Assembly (NCBI RefSeq): GCF_020360975.1
Contig: NW_025408672.1
Coordinates: 62,001-126,000, forward strand
From: Hirsutella rhossiliensis
Lineage: Eukaryota; Ascomycota; Sordariomycetes; Hypocreales; Ophiocordycipitaceae
Length of the DNA: 64,000 nucleotides
Direction: 5' to 3'
Part shown: in pieces, positions 55,851 to 64,000 of the stretch
Layout: each line of letters starts with the position of its first letter
Position numbering within the stretch: position 1 is the first letter of the stretch
Notes under the pieces: model-generated
Told to the model about the DNA's origin: nothing
Databases searched by the model: none
The model's input: the letters and a program-made list of their open reading frames with translations, nothing else
Made by a program: the position numbers and the translations under genes

Positions 55851-58800
55851 GACCCCTTTTACCCTAACCCTACCTATATATAACTAAAAGTATTATTCTA
55901 GAATATATAAAAGAGATATAAGCTAGCTTAGTTAGCGCTTTACTACTAAGCTAGCTTCGACCTAATAGTATTATAGGAAGTAGAAGCTATACTAAGAGGC
56001 GGCCCCCCCCCCCTTAGAGCGGCGCCCTATAGCCTAGTCTATAAAGAGGGGAGGTACGCGCTATATATATATAAAAGGCTCGGGCTAGGGACTTAGTCGC
56101 CCTAGTTTAGACTAAACTAAAGTAAGGTAATTTTCGGGGATAGTACTAGACTATAGGCGATTTACTTACTACTAAAGGCCGCGAGGGTAGGAGCGCTATA
56201 TAACCTAAGCTTAATCGAACTAGAGCACCCTATAATAATAGTAAGGGACTTTAATATCTATTACCCGCTCTAAGATAGATATAATAGAACCTTAGATAGC
56301 GTGATATAACTTATATAAGAGGCGATAAAGCTATAACTTAAACTCGCTACCTTAAAAGGGGAGTATATAAGATTTTTCTATAGCTAAAGGGATAGTACTA
56401 TTAACCTAGCTTAGGTAACGCTAGAGACTAGAATATAGTATACTAGGCCCGACCTAGACTTAACTAGGTTAGACTATATCCCTTAAACTATTATACTATA
56501 GGTCGATACCTAAGCCTAGGTACCTAAACCGGCCCTAAGGTAGAAAGAAGCGGAAGTAAAGCTAGTTAAAGCTAAGACTATATCCCGGCTAAGACTATAC
56601 TAGCTAATACTCTAAACGCTTAAGGATATCGATAAGGACCTAGACTATATCTTTACTACTTTAGTATAAATCGCGATAGTAATAGTTCCGCGCTAAGGGC
56701 GAGTATTACCTAGGGGCAATATATAGTTTACCCTAGAGGTAGGGAGGGCGACGAGGGAGGCTAAGAAGGTAAGGAGGAAGTATAAGCGGGAAAGGAATAA
56801 GGTAAACTAAGAAGACCTATATAAGGCGTCTATAGCTTAAAAGCAGACTATCTACGAGGTAAGGAGGGCCTATTAGCGCGAGTTCTTAGAGGAATTTAGC
56901 GCCGATAATACTAAGCTCTAGAACGTAGAGAGGTAGGTAAGACTCTATAGTAGGCTACTACTAAAACCAACCTATATCCTACCGCTAGTTAAGGAAGGCA
57001 AGGACCGACTAATGGAAACCTTTAAAGGGAAGGCTTAGCTACTAGCCGCTAAGTTCTTCCTACTAAAGGCTAGCACGACTTAAGGGCTACCCCGGCCTAT
57101 AGCTAAAGCGACCCTTATAGTTAACTAATAGATCTAGCTAGCTAACGTTATAAGGGCGCTAGGTAAGATAGTAAGCTAGAAAGCGGCGGGTTTAGACAGC
57201 GTCCCCTTAAGGTTTATTAAGAAGTACGGCCTAGCCCTAGTCTAGCGACTAGCTATAATCTTTAACGCCTATACCCGACTCTTATATTTCCTAGGTCGGT
57301 TCTATAGCGCGAATATAGTAGTTATTTAAAAGCTAGGTAAGAGGCTAGACGCCTACTATATAGTAGGAGGTTAAAGACTAATTTCCCTCCTACTTATAGT
57401 AGGAAAAGTACTTAAGTAGATACTAGCTTAGAGGATCGCGGGAGTAGTAGAGGCGAATAGTATCCTACTAAATAGATAAATAAGGAATAAGAGGGAACGC
57501 TCTATAGAGGCGGCGATCCTACTAGTAATAAAACTAGTACGCGCGACGTAGGCTTAGAGGGGCATTATATTATTCCTATAGCTAGATATTAAGGGCGTAT
57601 TTAATACGGTTAACTATAATAAGCTTATAAAGGAACTAAAGCTTAAAGGATACCTTAGGTAGCTTACGAGCTTAATATAAAGCTTCGTAATTAATAGGAG
57701 ATCGACCCTTTACTTTAATAGGAGGACCTTAGAGCTAACTTAAGTGCCGACGGGAGTCCTTTAAGGCTCCCCCTTATCCCTAATCCTATTTCTATACTAT
57801 ATAACCCCCTTATATAAAAGGCTTAGCACGATATATAGTATTTATACTATTAGCTTCGCCGATAATATAAATATAGTTAGTATTAGACCTAACGAGGCTA
57901 CTATAGTAGCACGCTTAAAGGAAGCTTAAAGGGTATACGCGGAATAGGTAACTAAGTTCGCGGTTATTTTTAAACTATTAAAGAGTAAATTACTATACTT
58001 TATATAAAGGAGATAAGCGATAATAACGCTAGTCTACCTTAGGGCCGACGTAGTAACTCCGGTCTAAGAGGCCCGCCTACTAAGGGTTTAGGTATACCGG
58101 AAACTATATTAAAAGGCGCACTTAAAATAACTCTAAGTAAAGTTAAAGCGCTAAACTATAGCCTTAACTAGGCTCGCGGCGTCTATATAGGGCTATACCT
58201 TACTACGCGCTAGGAAAGTCTATAGTAAGGTAATCTAGTCCTTAATCTCCTACGCTATAGTTATATTTTATAAGATAACGCCTATAAGGGGGAAACTATA
58301 TAGAATCGCGCGGGACCTTACCTAGGACTAGTTAGCTTGCCTCTAGGTAGTAACGGGTACCTACCGCGCGACCTTAGTCTACTAAGTCGAAGTAAAGGTA
58401 TAGGTGCCCTTAATCGACCTTTACCTAAACTAAAGAATAACGGATACCCTTTAGAGGCTAGAAGACTTAGGGCTCCTAGGCTAAATCTAACGCGCGTTTA
58501 ACGCGGTCGCGGGTATACTTAAAAGGAAGCGACGCTAGAGAGAAGATAGACCTCCGGCGGTACTACCTTTAAGTAGACCCCCCCTTATAGAGGAGATAAG
58601 GGGGGTTTAGAGCTAGATAGGATCGGACGACCTCTTAAATAAAGCTAAGTCGCTTAAAAGGCTAAATAAGGAATAGGCCGCTTAATAGAACGCTAGGAAA
58701 GACGCGATCTAATAATACTAAACTACCCTCTACCCCGCTAACTTCCTACCTTAGTTCGATAAGGCGATAATACTAGACCGTTACGAGGGCCTCCTTAAGT

Positions 58801-59300
58801 ATATTAGTATAGTAATTACCTAGATATATATAGGAAAAATCGGGCTTAATAACTTCCTCTTTAACTAATAAGTCCTTAGTATAGTTTCGCTAATATATAC
58901 CTATAGATAAAAATAAGATACTATCTACTATACGATAATTAACTATCTATTAATAGTAGAGGCGAGGGAGTCCCTCTTAATATAGGCTTATAATATAGGT
59001 AATATAAGAGCGGGCTTTTAAGAGAAAAGGATAGCGGCGCTACTAGCGTAATAGTTCCTCCGCTTAGGTAGGCTCCGCTAGTTCGACCTAGCTTAGAGGC
59101 TATACGTAGATATACCGGATAATAGAACCGGGGTCGCGCTAGGGATAGAGCGGCCCCGACTAAGACTACCCTAGCTAACTACTTCCCCTACTAGGGCGAC
59201 CTAGGCAGGGAGAGGACTTACGATTATAGGACTATAGCTTTAACTAAACCGGACCTAGACTAAGCGTAAACCTCGCTAATTAAACTATAGACTAAATAAA
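55850..59300 (+). pseudogene. LINE2 ORF2: endonuclease, RT and C-terminal zinc finger, RIPed
   Basis: Endonuclease: RDFNIYYPL with a following RIP stop at about 56239-56268, and TRLDYIP near 56464. RT: AAGLDSVPLRFIKKYG at about 57184-57231, LDIKGVFNTV at about 57584-57613, GVLQGSPLSLILF at about 57748-57786 and the catalytic box FADN at about 57856-57867 (FADD expected). The C-terminal part (58780-59180) has the spacing of a zf-RVT type motif with Cys now Tyr. I saw no RNase H, in contrast to LINE1. Confidence 0.85.
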
Positions 59301-59738
59301 ACTAATATAACCTAACCGAACCGACCTTAATAGCTATAGAATAAGACCTACTACTAAAAGACTATAACTAAATAAGACCTAACTTAGAACTAAACTAAGA
59401 TAGAGCCGATAACTAGCCCCCCCCCTAAACTATAACCCTAGCCTAGCTCGTTAGTAGTAACGTCCGCCTTATTATCGCGGCGGGAATAACGAGACCCTTT
59501 TAAGGTAGCACGCGGAGTATAAGAGGGAGTAACCTAAGGCTTACGAGGAGTATAGGGACTACTACCGCTATAAGAACCCCGATAATAACTAAATAAACCT
59601 AACCTTAAACCTAAACTAGAGCTAGCTTAGACGGCTAGCTTATAAGATAGAGTAACGACCGGGGTTTATACTAGGGTAGGACCTATACTAGCGGCGGTAT
59701 AGAGGCGTTCGCTACGGCCTATACTATAACTATAGATT

Positions 59739-60252
59739 TAATCGAGGTTAAGACTAGTAATAATCTTTGTCGCGAAGCGTAGCCTGATTTCGTAGTTCTC
59801 GGAGATATCCCTTAGTACGAGGGACCTAGGAAGCTAAAAACACCCGGTATAGAAAAAGGAAGAAGGAGCTAAAAAGAGGTATAGAAAGGAGGGTAGGGGT
59901 AAGAGGGGAAGCAGAAGTAGCGATGGCTTCCTATAGAGGTAGCGAGAGATAAGACGGATGTGCCGGCAACGGCTAGAAAGGAAGGGAAAAACCGGCAAAA
60001 AGCTCGGTAGTTAAAAGGACATTAGTAGCTTCTTTAAGTAGGATCTTCTTTATTAATTAAGATGCTAGATAGGTATAAAGAGGGACGTTAGATAGAGGAA
60101 AGAAGGATAATAAAGGCAATATAATAATTACTCCCCTACCGCAATTACTGCTCCTATAAGAATTAAATCTCTCTGCCCTACCTATCCGACCCCTTACTTT
60201 TAATTTTACCTTCGTGCATTTTTATACACTTCTTATATCTCTCTTCGCGAGA
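59739..60252 (+). repeat. Probable 5' LTR (at least in part) of copia2
   Basis: Composition changes here: TpG and CpA reappear (ctttgtcgcg, gcctgatttcg, cgatggcttcc). The end, ctctcttcgcgaga, is directly followed by a copia primer site. A pyrimidine-rich part with TTTTATACAC (about 60218-60228) resembles an LTR promoter. I could not fix the left border, and the 3' LTR is beyond the window. Confidence 0.5.
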
Positions 60253-60264
60253 GTTATAAGCCCG
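60253..60264 (+). other. Primer-binding site of copia2, initiator tRNA-Met anticodon-arm type
   Basis: gttataagcccg, the same RIPed GTTATGAGCC core as at 53678, directly after the presumed LTR end. Two different copia elements share it. Confidence 0.7.
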
Positions 60265-60399
60265 GGAGGAATAGAATTCCTATACCTTCCGGCTGCTGTA
60301 AAAGGCACCTTTCTTACATCCCTCGTAGCTTCCTTTTACCCCTCTTATTAGAAAAGCCGATGTATACCCGACTTTTCTGCCCCCCCTCTTCCGCAACGA

Positions 60400-61700
60400 T
60401 AACGAAAACCGACTCCTCTGCCGTCCCTACGGTCTATAGGACGATTCTTATAGAGCCCTAAGATTAGGATAAGTAGGTAAAGGAGCTACGGGCTCGTATA
60501 GATAGAACTATCTATAATTTAGTCTTCTCTAATAAGTAGGACCCTCTCGAGCCCCCTCTTCGTCCTAGGGCAACGGAATTTATAAAGGGAGCTTCCTTCT
60601 TCTCCGAGCTAACCTCTATATAATAGAGAGCTTTTTCTGCTGCCTTAGGTGACTACGAGAGTCACCGTAAGGAATACCTTTACGAGACGAAGTTGCTAAC
60701 TGCTGCACGCACGGCGATAACGGAATCCGTTAGTGCCGTAAAGCTAATCACTCTTCGAGAAGAAGAGACTCCTAGGCAGTAGCTTAAAGCTCGAGACCTC
60801 GACAGCTCCTCGAGGGGCTATATAACTAACCGTATTAGGAAGACCTATACGGCCTACCTAGGAGCCTTTTCTACTAGGAACCTACTAGCTTCTTCGTAGC
60901 TAGCTAAGTAGGAAGAAATCCTTAAGGAAGCTAACTAATACTTCCTTATAGAAGCTCTTTCCGGCCAGTGGCTATAGGATATATCTCTACTAATAAAGCC
61001 TATTAATAACGGTTACTCGACTATCTTTCGAGAGGCTAGCCGGGAACTAGATAAAGAGGCTGCTAGAGTACAATAGTAAGCAGTCTTATTCCTTCGTGGC
61101 TAGCACTCGACCTAGACGGCTCGACCTGCTGCCCCTGCAGCTGCTGCAGCCCCTATTGCTGCGGCTCCCACTGCTGCTGCTGCGGCTGTTGCTCCTTCGG
61201 CTCCTCCTCCCTCGAGAGCCTCAACGTCGTCGTCAACTGCAGCTGCGGCCCTAGGCCCGGCCCCGGCTCCGCCTCTTGCTCCGGCCCGGCCCCGGTCCCG
61301 TTAGTTAGACAGGCCCGACTAGTCCCCTAATAGACCTTTTAGTCCGTTAGTCGAAAAATCAGGGAACTAGTCGAAATCGAACCTCTTCGTTAAAATCAGT
61401 AATAAGGGGTAAAAAGGGGAGGTTTTTAAGCAGACCTTCCGGATCGGGACGAGGATTCCTCGAAGAAACGAAAGACCAGACGAAACGGCTGCCTAGCCTG
61501 CAAATCCCTAGGCCATCGATTATCATAATGCTAGCAGGTCTTCGAGGAAAACCGACCCGAAGGATTTAACCCTTTAAAGAGGCTATAAGAAACGATATAA
61601 TAGTCTCTTAAGGAGGACCCCTCGTTGTAGAAGAAGATAGACGAGATTCGGGTTACTAAGAAATAGCAACTAACGCCGCTGCCCCTATTCGAACCGTAAA
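60400..61700 (+). pseudogene. Copia2 gag with CCHC knuckle, RIPed
   Basis: Gag region with an Ala/Pro/Ser-rich linker (61128-61300) and a knuckle at 61490-61531 that keeps all ligands: CLACKSLGHRLS, a RIP stop, then Cys (C-x2-C-x4-H-x4-C). The Cys codons here are all TGC. The Ala run and the knuckle are in different frames, so either a frameshift lies between about 61300 and 61480 or the linker is read in another frame. Confidence 0.7.
61128..61300 (+). repeat. GCT/GCA/GCG triplet-rich tract
   Basis: Low-complexity run of gctgctgctgcggct type coding, in one frame, for poly-Ala with Pro and Ser. It survives as TpG/CpA-containing DNA because its sites are TGC and GCA, the contexts that RIP spared elsewhere in this window. 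Confidence 0.75.
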
Positions 61701-63200
61701 TTCGAGGAAAAATCGTTAATATAGTAAATCCGGCCTTTGTCTTCCCTACGGATCAACAAGGCTAAGACCAACCGTTAGAGCCCTCTAATTATCCCCTACG
61801 AAAATCAGCTATCCTTAACTCTGGTGCTTCCCTCGACATCTATAATATACTCTTACGATTCCGGTCCTTTAAGAAGGCACGGAGGGAATACCTTATTGCC
61901 GGGGAATTAACCGTACGGATAGAGGGGTACGGAAGGGTGAATTTCACGATAAAATTACCTAATAGGTCTATACGAATTCTTCGACGAAAAGGGTAGCTTT
62001 TGCCTCGATTTTTAACGAGCCTAATTTCCTTCCGTCTTCTTCGAGAGGAAGGAATCTTCTAGGATACGACGTCTAAGCCTACGAGGCTAGTCTAGAAGAA
62101 TCAGACTATTAGGCTTATCGAGGAAAAATTCGGTTAATTTATTCTCGAATTCCGACCTATCCTTAGGAAGGAATCTCTCGAGAAGTCAGCTTTCCCTGCT
62201 AGGAGGGTAGGATCCAAGGACCCTCTTCTAGCAGCCTAAGGAGACGGCATTCTTTAGCACGCACGACTTAGTCACCCGGGCCCCTTAGCTTTATATAAGC
62301 TAGGACAATAACAGGGCGTACGAATACGGGGACCAAAGACCGTCGAATGCGAACACTGCGGCCAAGGAAAGACCAGGAAACGAATTTCTAGACGAACGCC
62401 TTTACGGCCGGACTAGCCGTGTAAGGAAATTTAGGTCGATTAGACCGACGTCTCTAGGGATTAGGAAAGCTTCGTTAGGGTGATGTTTTTTATAGACGCT
62501 TTTTTAGGGATGGTTTTCCCTTATTTCTTACGGACCTACCTAAGTAAGTATAACTAGTCTGCCTTCCGGGACTTCGTTAACTAGATAAAATCCTACTTTA
62601 GCTACGAGGTAAAGAAGATATAGTCTAACGGAGAGCTATTTATAAAGGATATCTTAAATTAGCTTCGAAAAAGGGGCATTTTACCCCTCCCGTTAGCACC
62701 GAATACCTAGGCCTAGAACAGAGGGGCAGAAAGATCAGGGGGTGCTATAATAGAAAGGGCCCGTACGATAAGACTTACTGCAAGGCTTCTATACGACCTT
62801 TAGAGGGAAGTCGTTGAGACCGCCTATTACCTTCGGAACCGGACCCCTAGAGGGACTACCTAAGGAATAGACTAGAAATCCCCCCTCGAGCTCTTTACGA
62901 AGAAGAGGGCCTCGCTAGCCTACCTTCGTGCCTATGGCTATAAGGCATACGCAATGACTGCCGATATACAGCTAAAAAGGAAGAAGAAAAGAAAGCTTAA
63001 TCCGAGAGCCTTTATTGGTTACCTCGTTAGTTATAATTCTACGAATATCTTCCGGATCTAGATTCCTCTTCTACGGAAGGTTATTTCGACTAGGGATATA
63101 ATTTTCAACGAATCTAGCTTCTTCGACGGAAAGAGGGATTAATAGCCCCTCTTACTCTCTTAACGTTAGCTAATTTAGAAGATTTAAATCCCCCCTTCCT
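61700..63200 (+). pseudogene. Copia2 protease and integrase, RIPed
   Basis: Protease: AILNSGASLDIY at about 61808-61843, with the catalytic Asp as Asn (codon 61817-61819, TTGAC to TTAAC as RIP predicts). GAG-pre-integrase: HARLSHPG at about 62258-62281 and CEHCGQGK at about 62347-62370, all zinc ligands kept. Integrase core: FIDAFLG near 62490, IQSNGELF with the second Asp as Asn (codon 62627-62629), and GAERSGGAIIERAR (about 62725-62766) with Glu kept. The IGYLVSYNS block at about 63016-63042 ends the domain. Confidence 0.85.
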
Positions 63201-64000
63201 AATAGTCTTAAGAAGAGGTCCTAGACGAGGAAACGGAAGAAGAAACCGACGTCGAAGTAGTAGAGGATAACGCCGACTTCGAGGAAGAAGAAGAAGAGGA
63301 AGCTGCTAGATTAGATGATCTAGACGAAGAAGGAGACTATAGGAAAGCGGTAGAGCTAGAATACGCCTACCTACCTACGCCTCCTCCTACGTAAGAAGAA
63401 GATCTAGAAGCAGCTTTTTAGTTAGTCTTCCCGTCTCGGCCCCTAAGGGGGTGGGAAAGGCACCTCTCTCGAAGGATTACCCGGCTGCCTTTTTATCCCT
63501 GCTTCGAGAAGCAAAGGAAGGTATAGGGCCCGATACGGATACTAAAGAAGACTAATCTCTCCCTTATTTCGATCGTTTTTCCGACTTCTACCTAACGCTA
63601 ATAGAAGACGGTTCCCACGGAGCGTTTATAGCAGGCCGGCTTTTTAAGCTACTATTAGCAAGGAAGGTATATAAAAGAGACCTCCCGGACCTACTAGCAA
63701 ACTAGAAGCAGCTAGAAAAACACCCCTTAAGAGACCAGTTTTTCTAGGCCTAGAAAGACTACCTAGCCTTATATAAAGAAATAGGGTCTTTCGAAGAGGT
63801 CCTTAAGGAAAAGGCAAGAGGAAAACAGGTCCTTAGCTATAAGTGGGTCTTTATCTATAAGACTAATAAACACGGCTTCCTTTAAAAGTGCAAAGCCTAG
63901 CTAGTTATCTATAGGAATTAATAGGAAAAAGGGGATTTACCTACTAAGGCAACTACCCTAGCTAGGATGTCTTTTCGGACCCTTATAGCTATAGCAGCAG
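63200..64000 (+). pseudogene. Copia2 acidic linker and start of reverse transcriptase
   Basis: After integrase comes a strongly acidic stretch (Glu/Asp-rich, about 63215-63340), usual in copia polyproteins. Copia RT then begins: SYKWVFIYKTNKHGFL at about 63835-63882, with an intact TGG, followed by RIP stops in the K-x-R-L-V block. The polymerase palm and YVDD box would lie beyond the window. Confidence 0.82.

Larger units (their letters stand above)
54275..59730 (+). mobile_element. LINE2 copy 2, full-length non-LTR retrotransposon, RIPed
   Basis: About 5.46 kb between two copies of tatagatt (54267-54274 and 59731-59738), taken as its target duplication. It starts AAAAAAACTTCTCGCG. ORF1 has CCHC motifs; ORF2 has endonuclease, RT and a C-terminal zinc-finger-like domain. 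No poly(A); the 3' tail (59300-59730) is rich in aacctaa/aaacta-like words. GC content is higher than LINE1 because of many retained CpG. A second copy in inverse orientation lies at 38883-52030. Confidence 0.85.
5576..59738. other. RIP-saturated domain
   Basis: Across about 54 kb CpA and TpG are nearly missing on both strands while TpA is in large excess and CpG/GpC persist. This is the product expected from repeat-induced point mutation (CpA to TpA on either strand), a premeiotic process of Pezizomycotina acting on duplicated DNA. CAA, CAG and TGG codons have become TAA/TAG, which is why no long open frame survives although element domains can still be traced. Residual CpA/TpG sites are mostly GCA or TGC. 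Retained CpG islands of GCG/GGC triplets (about 14300-15000 and 46020-46780) show that mutation was not simply AT drift. Confidence 0.93.
60253..64000 (+). mobile_element. Copia2: Ty1/copia element, partly RIPed, runs off the window
   Basis: Primer site, gag with CCHC knuckle, protease, integrase and the beginning of RT in the copia order (integrase before RT). RIP is incomplete: some TGG and many GCA/TGC codons remain, but CAG/CAA/TGG often read as TAG/TAA. The RT continues beyond 64000. Confidence 0.88.

Noticed and set aside
59419..59427. C run at 59419 as a telomere-like or G-quadruplex site
   Set aside because: Single short homopolymer in the LINE2 tail; no repeated G-tract pattern.
5576..59738. 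Possibility that the AT-rich, stop-rich DNA is mitochondrial, centromeric or from an alternative genetic code
   Set aside because: CpG is abundant, nuclear retrotransposon domains with target duplications are present, and TAA/TAG occur exactly where Gln/Trp are expected from CpA/TpG mutation.
1..64000. Host genes, tRNAs, rRNA, CRISPR arrays, biosynthetic cluster
   Set aside because: None seen; every confident coding signal belongs to retrotransposons.

Overview
The window looks like a repeat island from a filamentous ascomycete (Pezizomycotina-type fungus) with very active repeat-induced point mutation (RIP). I found no host housekeeping gene, rRNA, tRNA or CRISPR array. Almost every base can be assigned, with varying certainty, to retrotransposons or their solo LTRs, nested inside one another. 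From 5576 to about 59738 the dinucleotides CpA and TpG are almost absent while CpG and GpC remain common. Former CAA, CAG and TGG codons have become stops, so long open frames vanish, although the reading frames can still be followed if TAA/TAG are read as former Gln/Trp codons. The taxonomic inference rests only on this RIP signature and on the element types.

Layout. (1) 1-5575: 3' portion of a Ty3/gypsy chromovirus (here G0) that is NOT RIPed but is broken by about ten frameshifts; its 222-bp 3' LTR ends at 5575, where composition switches abruptly. (2) 5576-15545: 3' half of a RIPed chromovirus (G1 copy 1), split by a 6.5-kb non-LTR element (LINE1, 7424-13963, poly(A) tail and 13-bp target duplication), which in turn carries a 568-bp solo LTR (family C). 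(3) 15546-26640: a RIPed gypsy element of a second lineage (G2) with flanking sequence I could not assign, interrupted by a 376-bp LTR/MITE-like repeat (family F). (4) 26640-38882: an unidentified RIPed reading frame split by a complete minus-strand gypsy element (G3, 27624-36699, 257-bp LTRs, TSD aagga), itself hit by a family C and a family D solo LTR. (5) 38883-52030: a minus-strand LINE (LINE2) split by a family C LTR (TSD cttat), which is split by a complete G1 chromovirus (40652-48306, 186-bp LTRs, TSD gctaa), which is split by a family D solo LTR (TSD gttaa): four nested levels. (6) 53110-54266: 5' LTR, primer site and gag start of a Ty1/copia element whose LTR is family C. (7) 54275-59730: a full plus-strand LINE2 copy. 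(8) 59739-64000: a second, only partly RIPed Ty1/copia element, running off the window.

The most interesting pattern is that both G1 copies and G3 carry an extra reading frame 3' of pol on the strand opposite to gag-pol, apparently with its own TATA/pyrimidine-rich leader. Antisense accessory frames are known from some plant gypsy elements; here they occur in two separate gypsy families in one fungal locus. The second pattern is how RIP disables these elements in a stereotyped way: the catalytic Asp-Asp of every RIPed reverse transcriptase seen is now Asp-Asn or Asn-Asn, zinc-knuckle ligands become Tyr, LTR ends TG..CA become TA..TA, and surviving CpA/TpG sites sit mostly in the contexts GCA/TGC.

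All boundaries and alignments were made by eye; domain boundaries inside RIPed frames are approximate.
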